Shown piece by piece: positions 18,770 through 28,767 of a stretch of 47,269 bases of DNA; positions within the stretch are counted from its first letter, which is position 1; each line of letters opens with the position of its first letter. The stretch comes from an uncultured Anaerolineae bacterium (GTDB taxonomy: Bacteria; Chloroflexota; Anaerolineae; Anaerolineales; Villigracilaceae), in contig CAINXK010000147.1 of assembly GCA_903854805.1 (NCBI GenBank), forward strand, positions 1 through 47,269, given 5' to 3'. The translations under genes were made by a program, and so were the position numbers. The notes under the pieces are model-generated. The model worked only from the letters and a program-made list of their open reading frames with translations, had not been told where the DNA came from and did no database searches.

Positions 18770-19594
18770 TTAGCTTATTACTGGATACAGCTTAGCAAAG
18801 TTTTCAGCCTGACGGTGCGCCTGCCAATTACAAATTTCCCACAAATCCGCAACTGGCACATTGGTATAGGGCAGCGTATGTAAATAGCCAGGAGGACCAA
18901 ATTCGGGCGTCACTGTAATCGTCTTGCGCCCCTGTGCAGCTTGAGCAGCCCAGATGATTTGCCACCACTGTTCATGCGCTTCCAGGTGACGCTGGTATTC
19001 TGGTGCGCGCGGGTCTGGCACCTGGGGACCCTCTTCATAACCTACCCGTGTATGCAGATGGATACAACGCTCGGCACACAATCGGATGATATCTAACTCA
19101 TTATCCAGCAAACGTTCGCACACACATACCCAGTGACTGAGGTCACAACAAAGCTGCAAATGCTCAAACTCTGACAGCATTCTTTTTGTAACCCACGGAT
19201 TAAATAATATTCGCCCGCGATGGGTTTCATGAGCCACTGGAATATCCATGGACGCTTCCATGGCCAGGATTTGCTCAAAATAGCTGCGGCTCTCGGATTC
19301 AGACCAGGCATCCTTCCCACTGTGACTATTTATCAACATGGGGCGCAGCGCCTTACTCGCATCAACCTGGTCCTTAAAAGAACTGACATAATCTGCGACA
19401 GTAGTACCCTCGGTAATAACCATCGCGATATACTCAAAATCATATTGATCCAACAAAGCGCGGAAACGGGCCCGATCGCCAGGATCTGGCAGAGGCGCCT
19501 CGATTGCTTCAAACCCTTCAGCGCGGATGCGCGGAAAAACTTGCTCCCAGGTTTCGTTAATGCCCCATAGGTGTCGGGCTTGTAACAGTTTCAT
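18770..19594 (-). CDS. Sugar phosphate isomerase/epimerase (xylose-isomerase-like TIM barrel)
   Basis: The 274-residue cytoplasmic protein resembles the AP_endonuc_2 / xylose isomerase-like superfamily: an N-terminal strand with LWGINETWEQVFPRIRAEGFEAIEAPL, metal-type residues in PVAHETHRGR (E and H), CCDLSHWVC, IHLHTRVGYEEG and VTPEFGPPGY. These proteins isomerise or epimerise ketoses or act as dehydratases. The start at 19594 follows AGGAGA. It lies 59 bases after the desaturase-Rieske-NqrF fusion on the same strand and is probably co-transcribed with it, which links that oxygenase to sugar metabolism. Confidence 0.8.
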   Translation of the reverse strand: MKLLQARHLWGINETWEQVFPRIRAEGFEAIEAPLPDPGDRARFRALLDQYDFEYIAMVITEGTTVADYVSSFKDQVDASKALRPMLINSHSGKDAWSESESRSYFEQILAMEASMDIPVAHETHRGRILFNPWVTKRMLSEFEHLQLCCDLSHWVCVCERLLDNELDIIRLCAERCIHLHTRVGYEEGPQVPDPRAPEYQRHLEAHEQWWQIIWAAQAAQGRKTITVTPEFGPPGYLHTLPYTNVPVADLWEICNWQAHRQAENFAKLYPVIS

Positions 19595-19653
19595 AAATTA
19601 TCTCCTAACGATTTAGAAAATTTGGATTTCAATTGCCGAAAAAACGACCGGCA

Positions 19654-21939
19654 CTAAAATTCATCGAAATAGATCTGCGTGAGTGGAACATCAAAATCTT
19701 TCAACATACCGATCGCAGCCTGGATCATGGCTGGCGGACCACATAGGAAGTAATCGATGCTCTTGGGATCTGGGTGAGAGTCAAGGTACTCACGCTTAAG
19801 CACTTCATGGATAAAACCAGTCTGCGCCTTCCACTGATCCGCTGGCAGGGGTTCGGACAACGCCAGGTGAAAATCGAAATTTTCGTTCGCTTGCTCCAGC
19901 GCCTCAAAGTATTCTTTATAATAAATCTCTTGCAATGAACGCGCGCCATACCAGTAACTCACATGGGCAGCGGTTTTGCGGGTTTCGAACAACCACGCCA
20001 GGTGCGAACGCAGTGGAGCCATGCCAGCTCCGCCGCCCAGGTAAACCATTTCTCGCGCCGTTTCCTTGACGTGAAACTCACCAAATGGGCCGATCGCGCT
20101 AACAATGTCACCGGGCTTAAGACTGAAGATATACATTGAACCAACTCCGGCATTACAGTCCAGGCCGGCAGGTGGCGTAGCCAGGCGCACATTAAAACGC
20201 AGATTTTTGTCGACTTCGGGGTTAGTAGCCAACGAATAATTGCGCCGGCAGGCTGTTGGGTTGGCGGATTTCAGATTAAATGTGCCCTGAGCCTGCCAGA
20301 CAGTATCAAAAGGCTGCGCAACTTCGATGCCCTGTAATGAGCGTTGCGTAAAAACCGGGATACTGATCTGCATATAATCACCAGGTTGGTAACCCGGCAG
20401 AGTCGCACCATCGACGGGTTCGAGCACGAGTTCCTTGATAAAAGTGGCAACATTCAGGTTGCTGACCACCCGGAAAGTGTGCGTGACGGCTGCCTGGGTA
20501 ACACCATAACCACCGACCGCTGTCAGATCAACCTGTAACTGCCCGCCTCTTTCGCGCACGGGATAGATTTTTAGTCCTACACAAACTGGCAGACGCTGGG
20601 GAGAACCATCACGCATGTCAAAACGCCCGTTGTGTTTGGCACACTCAATCACTGTGCCCTTAACCATACCATCGGCCAGGTGTGCGTTTCCATGTGTACA
20701 AAGGCCGTCAGTTGCATAAAACTTACCATCTAATGCACGATAAAGAGCATAGGTTTGTTGATCGTGATCGAAGCGCAACACATCTTCTTTCTGCAACAAA
20801 CCACTCTCACAGACTTCAATCCAACCATCCACAACCGGCTTTCCTTGTGTTGTAATACGCTGTCCAGCTTCTAAATCAGAAACTTGCTGGCTTGGCACCG
20901 GAAGTTGGCGCTTCACGAAATAGGTGGGGTCCTCAGCCTGGCGCAGCAGGGCCGGGATGATCTCCCGATAGGCCTCCAGCAACCCATTGTAGGGAGTCGG
21001 CACATCCGCTTTGATCAGTTCATGCAATTTCGGCAAGGCGTGGTAAGGAACCAGCGGAAACATGTGGTGCTCAACGTGGTAGTTCATATTCCAATACAAG
21101 TAACGATTGACTGCGTGCATGTAAACAGTCCTGCAGTTCAAGCGATGGTCGAGGACGTTCTCGGCCAACCCGGCATGCTGCGTATTCCCATAAACAGGCA
21201 TCAACCAGCCACCATAGAAACTGGATAGACCTACATATAAAAGTGGCAGGATGCTGCCAGAGTAAATCGATAATCCAATAATGCCAGCGTAAATTAGAAC
21301 GTAGATGCGTGCCCGCAAAAACAATTTGGCATATTCCGTCTCCGGAATGTAGGTACGCTCATCAGCAGTCACGTTGCCCGTGCAATGCAGAAACACATTG
21401 CTCCAGTACATACGAAAGGCAAAAACATTGAAAAAATTCAGGATGAAGACACCCAATTTAAACGGGCGCGGCACAGCGATCTCCGGGTCACGTCCCACAA
21501 TGATCGTGTCACTGTGATGTCGGGTATGGCTCCAACGCCATCGCACCGATTCGCGGATCACCATGAAGGAGGCCAGCTCATATAATGCATTATTCATCCA
21601 GTCCGTTTTAAAGGGCGTGCCATGGCTGGATTCATGCCAGCGAGAATCAGAAACCGAAGCGTACAACACGCCATAAATCGCAAAAGGAAAGATCGCCCAC
21701 CAACTACCCCACAAAAGATAGCCACAAACCCCAAAGAACAGCAGCAAAGCCAGCCACAGAAGCGTATCACGGATAGCTGGCCCATCACGACGCTCGAGCA
21801 GCTCACGCATCTTTTCCTTAGGAACAGGCGATGCATACCACTTGGCATCGGCTAAACCTTTTTCAACAGCCAGAGAAGAGTCTTTTCCAACCAGGCTGTA
21901 ATCGCTGAGCATAGGTTTATCCATAACATCAGTCTCCAT
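19654..21939 (-). CDS. Desaturase-Rieske-NqrF-like reductase fusion protein (copy 1)
   Basis: This 761-residue protein joins three units. Residues about 55-340 are a membrane di-iron FA_desaturase domain with HESSH (102-106), HTRHH (138-142), NTQH (252-255) and HVEHH (288-292). Residues about 370-470 are a Rieske ferredoxin with CTH (C414, H416) and CAKH (C433, H436). Residues about 485-761 match the FAD/NADH part of NqrF: RRNYSLAT for FAD, GGGAGMAPLRSHL (634-646), SYWYGARSLQE, TGFIHEVL and the ending YFLCGPPAMI...DEF. NqrF's own plant-type ferredoxin and N-terminal helix are absent and replaced. Electrons could flow NADH to FAD to Rieske to di-iron in one chain. The ATG at 21939 follows GGAGGAG; the upstream ATG at 22044 is rejected. 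The gene follows the rhamnose-type importer and precedes a sugar isomerase. Confidence 0.9.
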   Translation of the reverse strand: METDVMDKPMLSDYSLVGKDSSLAVEKGLADAKWYASPVPKEKMRELLERRDGPAIRDTLLWLALLLFFGVCGYLLWGSWWAIFPFAIYGVLYASVSDSRWHESSHGTPFKTDWMNNALYELASFMVIRESVRWRWSHTRHHSDTIIVGRDPEIAVPRPFKLGVFILNFFNVFAFRMYWSNVFLHCTGNVTADERTYIPETEYAKLFLRARIYVLIYAGIIGLSIYSGSILPLLYVGLSSFYGGWLMPVYGNTQHAGLAENVLDHRLNCRTVYMHAVNRYLYWNMNYHVEHHMFPLVPYHALPKLHELIKADVPTPYNGLLEAYREIIPALLRQAEDPTYFVKRQLPVPSQQVSDLEAGQRITTQGKPVVDGWIEVCESGLLQKEDVLRFDHDQQTYALYRALDGKFYATDGLCTHGNAHLADGMVKGTVIECAKHNGRFDMRDGSPQRLPVCVGLKIYPVRERGGQLQVDLTAVGGYGVTQAAVTHTFRVVSNLNVATFIKELVLEPVDGATLPGYQPGDYMQISIPVFTQRSLQGIEVAQPFDTVWQAQGTFNLKSANPTACRRNYSLATNPEVDKNLRFNVRLATPPAGLDCNAGVGSMYIFSLKPGDIVSAIGPFGEFHVKETAREMVYLGGGAGMAPLRSHLAWLFETRKTAAHVSYWYGARSLQEIYYKEYFEALEQANENFDFHLALSEPLPADQWKAQTGFIHEVLKREYLDSHPDPKSIDYFLCGPPAMIQAAIGMLKDFDVPLTQIYFDEF

Positions 21940-22267
21940 GTAAACTCCTCCGGCATAAAATAATAAAGATGGGTTGAAATTTACGAGCCAATTCTTCAAC
22001 CTGCTGCTTGGATTGGCAGATTTCCTTCTTGAGACAAAATTCACACTGCAGGTATCTATTAGATGGAAAACAGTTTATGATCGATCCAGTAGAATCAGGG
22101 TTGTATGACAGAATTTGGCTGCTCAGGGTCAGCAGCCTGCCCACAAAAAACTGCATCAACACCAATCTTATTGATTATAAAACGGTCACAGGAAACATTA
22201 GAAAGAATCTGAGGAACTGCGAGCGGAGAACCCGCTCGCAGTTCTGTCATATCATAGAAACAGGTTT
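21940..22267. other. Intergenic region between binding-protein gene and oxygenase fusion
   Basis: It holds the hairpin at 22214-22244, a TATAAT on the minus strand near 22180 without a good -35, and the GGAGGAG ribosome site of the fusion gene. A 78-codon minus-strand frame here (21929-22165) overlaps the fusion start and is not believed. Confidence 0.5.
22214..22244 (-). terminator. Terminator-like hairpin after the rhamnose-type binding-protein gene
   Basis: Perfect 13-base arms GAACTGCGAGCGG / CCGCTCGCAGTTC with a 5-base loop lie 24 bases past the stop codon. The downstream minus strand is only moderately T-rich (ATTCTTTCTAATG), so some read-through into the oxygenase gene is likely. Confidence 0.65.
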
Positions 22268-24367
22268 CTATTTGTCGATATTGTCAACATTGTAAACAGT
22301 GAAGGGTCCCATGACGATGCGCAAGCCGTTCGCGCGGGTGGGGTCCTTCTCGATGGTGTAGGTACCCATGCGGCCAGCCTCGAACGTTTCACCTTCAACG
22401 CCCTTGAGGCTGCCGGTGGCGATCATGTAGGTTGCATAATAGGTCACATAACCGAGATCGACAAAGCTCCAAAGCGCAAACTGGGGAGCACAGCCATTCT
22501 TGACATAAGATGCCATTTCAGAAGGCAGACCCAAACCAGAGACCTTGACCTTGTCACACAGCTTCTCATCCTGCATGGCCTTGGAAGCAGCCACAATGCC
22601 GACTGTAGTAGGCGACATGATCAGCTTCATATCCGGGTATTTGTCAACCAACGCCAAAGCCTGCTTGTAGGAAGTCTCAGACTGATCGTTGCCATAAACA
22701 ACATCCAGTAATTCCAACTTGGAATACTTGGCATCCTTGAGAGCTTCCTTCATCGAAGCGATCCAGGCATTCTGATTGGCAGCATCGGGCGACGCTGACA
22801 GGACTGCAAACTTGCCTCCGTCCGCGCCCATGATACTGAGCGCCATATCTGCCATGGTCGCGCCCATCTGGTTGAAATCAACCTGGGCAACGAAGAGCTG
22901 TTCACCATCGCCGGATGGAACGGGGGAATCCCACGTCACAATCGTCATACCTTTTTCACGACCAGCCTTGACGGACGGGACAATCTGATCGCCAGCGTTG
23001 TTGCTGATCATCATGGCCTGAACACCCTGGGTGGTGGAATTAGTGACAATTTCAATCTGCCCGGCCACACTGTTTTCAGGGGTTGGGCCAAGGAATTGCA
23101 ACTTCACTGGATTCTGAAGTTCAGCGGCAGCTTCCTGCGCGCCCTTATTGGCCTGGTCGAATACATCAATTCCCAGGAATTTGGGCATCAGAACCATATT
23201 GACTGACTTACCAGGCACAGCTTTCACAGCCGCAGGGGCTGCCGGGGCGCTGCCAACTTCTTTGTCAATATTGGCTTTATCGTAGATCGTGAAGGGTCCC
23301 ATGACGATGCGTAAACCGTTCGCGCGAGTAGGGTCCTTCTCGATGGTGTAGGTGCCCATACGTCCGGCTTCGAACTTCTCGCCAGCAACACCCTTTAACT
23401 GCCCATCGGCGATCATGTAGGTCGCATAGTACGTCACATAACCGAGATCGACAAAGCTCCAAAGCGCAAACTGGGGAGCACAGCCGTTCCTAACATAAGA
23501 TGCCATTTCAGAAGGCAGACCCAGACCAGAGACCTTGACCTTGTCGCACAGCTTCTCATCCTGCATGGCTTTGGAGGCAGCCACAATGCCGACTGTGGTA
23601 GGCGACATGATCAGTTTCATATCCGGATATTTGTCAACCAGCGCCAAAGCCTGCTTGTAGGAAGTCTCAGACTGATCGTTGCCATAAACGACATCCAGCA
23701 GTTCTAGCTTGGAATACTTGGCATCTTTAAGAGCTTCCTTCATCGAAGCGATCCAGGCATTCTGATTGGCAGCATCGGGCGACGCAGAAAGGACTGCAAA
23801 CTTGCCGCCGTCCGCGCCCATGATGCTGAGCGCCATATCTGCCATGGTCGCGCCCATCTGGCCGAAATCGACCTGGGCAACGAAGAGCTGTTCACCATCG
23901 CCGGATGGAACGGGGGAATCCCACGTTACAATCGTCATACCTTTTTCACGGCCAGCTTTGACAGATGGAACAATCTGATCACCAGCGTTGTTGCTGATCA
24001 TCATGGCCTGAACACCCTGGGTGGTGGAATTAGTGACAATTTCAATCTGCCCGGCCACACTGTTCTCAGGGGTTGGGCCAAGGAAATCTAACTTGCCAGC
24101 GTTCTTTAACTCGGCATGAGCTTCCTGCGCACCCTTATTGGCCTGGTCAAATACATCAATTCCCAGGAATTTGGGCAGCAGAACCATGTTGATGTTTTTA
24201 CCAGGTTCGGCTTTCACCACAGCATCGGATACGACGACGGGAGCAGTCGTGGCGGCAGGCGCAGCTGTTGGCTGTACCGGCGCAGCAGTCGGTGTAGCAG
24301 GCGTGCCACACGCAGATAACAACAACATGGTAGCGATCACAAGCAGGTTTACTAATTTTCTAAGCAT
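22268..24367 (-). CDS. rhaS: Rhamnose-type ABC transporter binding lipoprotein with two tandem binding domains
   Basis: The 699-residue lipoprotein has a signal with lipobox LLSAC, a Thr/Ala/Pro linker, and then two nearly identical Peripla_BP_4 domains of about 310 residues, offset by 330 residues (990 bases). Each begins [20 protein letters not shown] and contains [23 protein letters not shown] and [19 protein letters not shown], hallmarks I associate with the rhamnose receptor RhaS. A single-domain protein would be about 340 residues, so this is a fused tandem duplication. A short linker rich in Ala and Pro (SAPAAPAAV) joins the halves. It follows two permeases and an ATPase on the same strand. 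Confidence 0.88.
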   Translation of the reverse strand: MLRKLVNLLVIATMLLLSACGTPATPTAAPVQPTAAPAATTAPVVVSDAVVKAEPGKNINMVLLPKFLGIDVFDQANKGAQEAHAELKNAGKLDFLGPTPENSVAGQIEIVTNSTTQGVQAMMISNNAGDQIVPSVKAGREKGMTIVTWDSPVPSGDGEQLFVAQVDFGQMGATMADMALSIMGADGGKFAVLSASPDAANQNAWIASMKEALKDAKYSKLELLDVVYGNDQSETSYKQALALVDKYPDMKLIMSPTTVGIVAASKAMQDEKLCDKVKVSGLGLPSEMASYVRNGCAPQFALWSFVDLGYVTYYATYMIADGQLKGVAGEKFEAGRMGTYTIEKDPTRANGLRIVMGPFTIYDKANIDKEVGSAPAAPAAVKAVPGKSVNMVLMPKFLGIDVFDQANKGAQEAAAELQNPVKLQFLGPTPENSVAGQIEIVTNSTTQGVQAMMISNNAGDQIVPSVKAGREKGMTIVTWDSPVPSGDGEQLFVAQVDFNQMGATMADMALSIMGADGGKFAVLSASPDAANQNAWIASMKEALKDAKYSKLELLDVVYGNDQSETSYKQALALVDKYPDMKLIMSPTTVGIVAASKAMQDEKLCDKVKVSGLGLPSEMASYVKNGCAPQFALWSFVDLGYVTYYATYMIATGSLKGVEGETFEAGRMGTYTIEKDPTRANGLRIVMGPFTVYNVDNIDK
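22301..24217 (-). repeat. 990-base direct duplication inside the rhamnose-type binding-protein gene
   Basis: The copies at about 22301-23227 and 23291-24217 are highly similar in DNA at a constant offset of 990 bases, with scattered, mostly third-position differences. They diverge most at the domain edges. The similarity suggests a recent duplication or gene conversion, and the direct repeats could recombine back to one copy. Confidence 0.9.
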
Positions 24368-24444
24368 TTCTATCCTCCAATTGGATTGTTAGGTGGTAGT
24401 TCTATCGAATTTTGCACGGTAAACCAGAAATATTATCTATTGAG

Positions 24445-25452
24445 TTAGCCTCCTTTGATTTCATCGATAGCTTTCGAGCGCTGAACATACGTACGCCGGT
24501 TCCATACAGCGCGGACTTCCCGGGCGATATTGGGCAAAAGTACTGAAAGGATGAGCAACACACCGATTACGCCCGTCTGCGTGTTGCCGCTGATATTGGC
24601 AAGGCCCATTCCATTCCGAAGATTGAGAATGATCAAGATCGAGAGCAGCACTCCCCAAATTGAGCCTGAACCGCCAAAAATACTCACCCCGCCCATCAAC
24701 ACCATTGTGATTACATCCAACTCAAACCCAAGCGCAGTATCACCACGTACTGCACCCAGACGGGATGTGTATAGCAGCCCAGCCAGCGCTGCGACAAACC
24801 CTGATGCGATATAAAGGATCATCTTCACCCGTCCGACATTGACTCCCGAAAAACGAGCCACATCTTTATTATTGCCAATCACATAGACCAGTCGTCCAAA
24901 CCCGGAATATTGCAAGATCACGATGGCAATCACTAGCAAGACGAAGAAAATGATTAACGCCAACGGAAATGGTCCAAGAATGGGCTGTTGTCCCAGATTA
25001 TTGAACCAACCCGGAAATTGACTTACTGAACGATCTTCTAACAGAACACGCGCCAAACCGCGATAACCGATCAAACCAGCCAGGGTCACCACCAGGGATG
25101 GCAGACCAACCTTGGAGACCATGAAACCGTTTACAAAGCCGGCTGCCCCACCCGAGAGCAGACCACCCAGCAGACACAATTCCATCGGGTACTTGTTGAG
25201 CCAAAGATAGGAAGTGGCACAAGCTGCCAGGCCCATAATGGATGCCACCGAAAGATCAATTTCAGCATTGATGATGATGAAAGTCATGATCAGTGCCAGT
25301 ATGATTTTCTCAATCGAGAGTTGGAAAAGATTGATCTGGTTTTGAGGACGCAGGTAAAAGGGCGTCTGCAAAGCATTGACCACCACAATCACCACCAACA
25401 CCAGCAACAGAAGAATTTCCCAGGTCAAAAAACGCTCAAACTTACGCAACAT
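24445..25452 (-). CDS. Sugar ABC transporter permease (RhaQ/RbsC-like, BPD_transp_2)
   Basis: The 335-residue polytopic membrane protein has the BPD_transp_2 pattern: [32 protein letters not shown], a cytoplasmic [16 protein letters not shown] loop and [31 protein letters not shown]. It is one of two permeases of the rhamnose-type importer. The ATG at 25452 overlaps the end of the preceding permease gene and follows AAGGAAGG; the upstream ATG at 25545 lies inside that gene and is rejected. Confidence 0.9.
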   Translation of the reverse strand: MLRKFERFLTWEILLLLVLVVIVVVNALQTPFYLRPQNQINLFQLSIEKIILALIMTFIIINAEIDLSVASIMGLAACATSYLWLNKYPMELCLLGGLLSGGAAGFVNGFMVSKVGLPSLVVTLAGLIGYRGLARVLLEDRSVSQFPGWFNNLGQQPILGPFPLALIIFFVLLVIAIVILQYSGFGRLVYVIGNNKDVARFSGVNVGRVKMILYIASGFVAALAGLLYTSRLGAVRGDTALGFELDVITMVLMGGVSIFGGSGSIWGVLLSILIILNLRNGMGLANISGNTQTGVIGVLLILSVLLPNIAREVRAVWNRRTYVQRSKAIDEIKGG

Positions 25453-26497
25453 GGCTACCTTCCTTGATGTCAGATTCCGGGTCAGTTGCTTGCAGTTCAG
25501 ATCGCACCCATAACGCTCGCAACCGATCCATGATGACGTGGTCAATCAGGACTGCCAACAAGATCAGCGCCCCAAGTAATGCGTCTATCCAGAATTCACT
25601 GATCTGCAACCAACGCAGCAAGCTTTGTTGCAGCAAGTTGATCATAAAAGCACCCAGCAGCGCACCCACCATCGTACCTGTTCCGCCATTGGTACTGACA
25701 CCACCCACCACTGCCGCCGCAACCACCTGCATTTCCATACCCTGTGCCGCCACAACGGTAATATTGCCGAAGCGGACCAGGTACATAAACCCAGCCAATC
25801 CCGCCAATGCCCCGCAAACGATATAGGCTAATAAAACAATTTTCTGGGCAGGTAGGCCGCCAATTCGCGCCGCTTCGGGGTTGGATCCAATAGCGTGCAA
25901 TTGCCGTCCCCAGGGCAGATAGGTTATGATCAACTGGAAAAGCACCACGATAATCAACGCCATCAAAACCATCGGCCGAATATCGAAGCCCCCGATCGTC
26001 ATCAGGTTTGCGCCAGGCAAGTCCAACAGCCATTGAGGCAACTGGCTGGTCACCACCGTTTTGGCATTAGAAATTTCGACCAGCACAGCACGATAAATTG
26101 CCAAAGTTCCAAAGGTAACAATAATGGATGGAACCTTCCCAAAGGAAACCAGCGTGCCGTTGATCAACCCCATCAGCGCACCCAAACCGATTGCGAGAGC
26201 AACAGCTTGCATCGGAGGCATCTGCTGATTGCGAGTTAGCAAGGTACCAACCACATATGCAACCACCCCAACAATCGAACCAACTGAAAGGTCATAGTTC
26301 CGGGTAAGCAGCACCAGCACCTCACCAACTGCCACAACTGTGATAATCGCCACATCTGCGGTGATACGGTTGAATATACGGGGGCTGAAGTAGCCGGTGA
26401 TTTGCGTACTAAAGAAAGCGAATATCAACCCGATCAAGAACAGCAGGATTAATTCGCGGACCTGTTCAGGACGGAATGTGCGTCGGATCCAGTTCAT
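25442..26497 (-). CDS. Sugar ABC transporter permease (RhaP/RbsC-like, BPD_transp_2)
   Basis: The 351-residue polytopic protein has [56 protein letters not shown] and [23 protein letters not shown], all typical of ribose/rhamnose-class permeases. It starts four bases inside the end of the ATPase gene and overlaps the next permease, so the three are translationally coupled. Two different permeases with one double-length ATPase match the RhaT-P-Q arrangement. Confidence 0.9.
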   Translation of the reverse strand: MNWIRRTFRPEQVRELILLFLIGLIFAFFSTQITGYFSPRIFNRITADVAIITVVAVGEVLVLLTRNYDLSVGSIVGVVAYVVGTLLTRNQQMPPMQAVALAIGLGALMGLINGTLVSFGKVPSIIVTFGTLAIYRAVLVEISNAKTVVTSQLPQWLLDLPGANLMTIGGFDIRPMVLMALIIVVLFQLIITYLPWGRQLHAIGSNPEAARIGGLPAQKIVLLAYIVCGALAGLAGFMYLVRFGNITVVAAQGMEMQVVAAAVVGGVSTNGGTGTMVGALLGAFMINLLQQSLLRWLQISEFWIDALLGALILLAVLIDHVIMDRLRALWVRSELQATDPESDIKEGSHVA

Positions 26498-28041
26498 GCA
26501 GATTTCTCCATTTCGCTTTCCTTTAGATTGCCGACTTCACGATACGGGACCGCCCCCATGGCGGCAATCAGGATTTTTTCCTGTGTGGCCTCATCGCGGG
26601 TGAAAATTCCCATTTGACGTCCTTCACGCATAACCAGGATACGGTCGCTCATTGCCATTACTTCGGGCATATCAGATGAGATCAGGATGATGCTCAACCC
26701 CTGCGCCGCCAACTCGTTGATTAGCTGATGCACTTCAGCTTTGGCGCCCACATCAATGCCACGAGTCGGCTCATCCAGAATGAGCAACTGCGGGCGGGCG
26801 TTCAACCATTTGCTCAGCATCACCTTCTGCTGGTTACCACCCGAAAGCCGCCCAACCTGCGCTTCAACATTGGTAGTACGGATCGCAAGACGCTCGCGGA
26901 AATGGTTGGCCGTCGAAGTTTCTTCTGCACGCTTTACCAACCCCAACCGCGACATATACTGGCGAAGCAGCATTGGCAATGAGATGTTGCTGGTGACCGA
27001 CATCGTCATCGTCAATCCAATTTGACGACGGTCCTCGGTCATATAAGCGATGCCCAGTCGAAGAGCTTGCTCTGGCGAGCGAACCTTCTCTATTTTTCCG
27101 TTCAGTTTAATCTCACCGCAATCTGCAGGTTCAACTCCAAAGAGTGCCAGCCCCACATCCGTGCGCCCCGAGCCAACCAGGCCAGCAAAACCAAGCACTT
27201 CACCGCGATAGACCTCGAAATTCAGACCATCGAACACCCCTTTGCGGCCCAGATTGCTGATTGAGAGTAGCAGTTCACCGCGCGGAGCGCTCTTCTTGAC
27301 GAAGAAGTCCTCCACCTTACGCCCCACCATGTCCTGAATGCAGCTTTCCTGCGTGACCTGATTGCGTGGTTTGGTGGAAATACGCTTACCGTCACGAAAA
27401 ACAGTCACCCGATCGGCGATCTCAAAGACTTCTTCCATACGGTGGCTGATGAACAAGATGGAGACTCCCTGTTCACGCAGCGAGTAAACCAGCTTAAAGA
27501 GTTGGCGTACCTCATGAGCCGAGAGCGAGGCGGTCGGTTCATCCATGATTAACACACGTACCTTGAGCGAGATGGCCTTGGCAATTTCCACAGTCTGCTG
27601 CGCTGCCAATGTCAGCCCGCGCGACTGCATCCGAACATCCAGTTTTACGCCCAGCTGCGCCAGGATTGCATCGGCGTCGCGATAAAGCTTGTTCCAGTTC
27701 ATGACCGGACCGCGGTTTCGGTGAGTGATGAAAATATTCTCGGCCACATTCAGGTCGGGGAAGACCATCGGTTCCTGATAAATGGCGGCGATACCGTAGC
27801 CCTGCGCTTCCACAGATGTGGCCATCCGGATTGGCTTGTCATCCAACAACAGTTCACCTTCATCAGGGTGGTAAATGCCGGTCATGATCTTGATCAGTGT
27901 GGATTTTCCGGCCCCATTTTCGCCCAACAAGGCATGAATCTCGCCAGGATACAGGTCCAACGAGACATCATCCAAGGCCTGGGTGGTGTCGAACCGTTTG
28001 GAAATATGCTTCATCTGCAGAACTGGAGTTTGTTTTTCCAT
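26494..28041 (-). CDS. Sugar ABC transporter ATP-binding protein, duplicated ATPase (RhaT/RbsA-like)
   Basis: The 515-residue protein has two ABC domains in tandem. The first has Walker [10 protein letters not shown] (40-48), [12 protein letters not shown] and FISHRMEE; the second has the degenerate P-loop [38 protein letters not shown] and SSDMPE. This is the usual layout of monosaccharide importer ATPases. It lies directly after the broken rhamnulokinase gene. Confidence 0.92.
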   Translation of the reverse strand: MEKQTPVLQMKHISKRFDTTQALDDVSLDLYPGEIHALLGENGAGKSTLIKIMTGIYHPDEGELLLDDKPIRMATSVEAQGYGIAAIYQEPMVFPDLNVAENIFITHRNRGPVMNWNKLYRDADAILAQLGVKLDVRMQSRGLTLAAQQTVEIAKAISLKVRVLIMDEPTASLSAHEVRQLFKLVYSLREQGVSILFISHRMEEVFEIADRVTVFRDGKRISTKPRNQVTQESCIQDMVGRKVEDFFVKKSAPRGELLLSISNLGRKGVFDGLNFEVYRGEVLGFAGLVGSGRTDVGLALFGVEPADCGEIKLNGKIEKVRSPEQALRLGIAYMTEDRRQIGLTMTMSVTSNISLPMLLRQYMSRLGLVKRAEETSTANHFRERLAIRTTNVEAQVGRLSGGNQQKVMLSKWLNARPQLLILDEPTRGIDVGAKAEVHQLINELAAQGLSIILISSDMPEVMAMSDRILVMREGRQMGIFTRDEATQEKILIAAMGAVPYREVGNLKESEMEKSA

Positions 28042-28072
28042 TTTTTTCTTCTTATTTGAAAGGAATGGGTGT

Positions 28073-28406
28073 TTAAGCTACCAGGCTAACCATGCGCCCG
28101 GCAATCTCACAAAAATATTGATAAGCCTCGTTCCAGACCAGCACTTGCTGGGGATGGTATTTTTCAACTTCTAAAGAGTACATCACAAACGCGCGCCTCA
28201 GAAGGCGAGCCAACCTGTTCTTGAGCGCTGGCTCGCATCAGCACATTGCCAATCGCGGTAGCTTCCGCCTGCCCAGCGATCAAGTCCCGCCCGGTGCGGT
28301 CAGCAAAAAAATGATTAAACGGGCGATTCTTTGCGCCACCGTCAACGATATGAATGGGCTGCCCGCTTTCGGCGCCAAGATCAATTCCAAGGTAGCCAGT
28401 GGGCAT
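28073..28406 (-). pseudogene. rhaB: Rhamnulokinase remnant: ends joined by a large internal deletion, then a frameshift
   Basis: The frame starts MPTGYLGIDLGAESG, the phosphate-1 opening of RhaB-type sugar kinases. It jumps at once to IHIVDGGAKNRPFNHFFADRTG and AGQAEATAIGNVL, the conserved C-terminal part. Some 350 residues that should lie between are missing, in frame. After SEAR the frame ends early (28164), while another frame continues as SLEVEKYHPQ and VWNEAYQYFCEIAGR to a stop at 28073, which fits the normal RhaB tail. The shift lies in a CGCGCG run and could be loss of one CG. No active kinase can be made. It stands between rhaM and the rhamnose-type transporter, where a rhaB gene would be expected. 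Confidence 0.82.
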
Positions 28407-28437
28407 CAGCAATCCTGTCAAAACACAAATCAAACGG

Positions 28438-28755
28438 CTAGTCGAGGTGGAAATAGCCTTCTAATTCAGTGAAGTTTTCATCTGGCCGGGCATTGGCATC
28501 CGAAAAAGGAGTCATGAAATCCTGCCAACGAGCATTTACATCGGTTGCCGCCATTTTTGCCAGCGCAACCTGCAAGCTTTCTTCAGCCTCAAAGTAGCCA
28601 AAGATCAACCCGTCCGGACGCATAAATAAGGAGTAGTTGTGCCAACCAGCTTCGCGCAGCGCATCCAGCATTTCAGGCCAGACATTCTTGTGATGTTCTT
28701 TATATTCAGCGAGACGATCCGGACGAATTTTGAATTGAAAACCAATACGCTTCAT
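28438..28755 (-). CDS. rhaM: L-rhamnose mutarotase
   Basis: The 105-residue protein interconverts the alpha and beta anomers of L-rhamnose. It shows the family pattern YKEHHKNVWPEMLDALREAGWHNYSLF, with the catalytic-type His in HHKNVWPEM, then FGYFEAEESLQ and RWQDFM near the C-terminus. The length is as expected. It lies 12 bases after a UroD-like gene and just before the rhamnulokinase remnant. This is the firmest pointer to a rhamnose-like substrate for the whole 22-30 kb cluster. Confidence 0.93.
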   Translation of the reverse strand: MKRIGFQFKIRPDRLAEYKEHHKNVWPEMLDALREAGWHNYSLFMRPDGLIFGYFEAEESLQVALAKMAATDVNARWQDFMTPFSDANARPDENFTELEGYFHLD

Positions 28756-28767
28756 GCCATGCTCCTC

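Noticed and set aside
21929..22165. 78-codon minus-strand frame with a CEFC segment just upstream of the oxygenase fusion
   Set aside because: It overlaps the fusion's start and ribosome site, has no ribosome site of its own and no family pattern beyond one CxxC.
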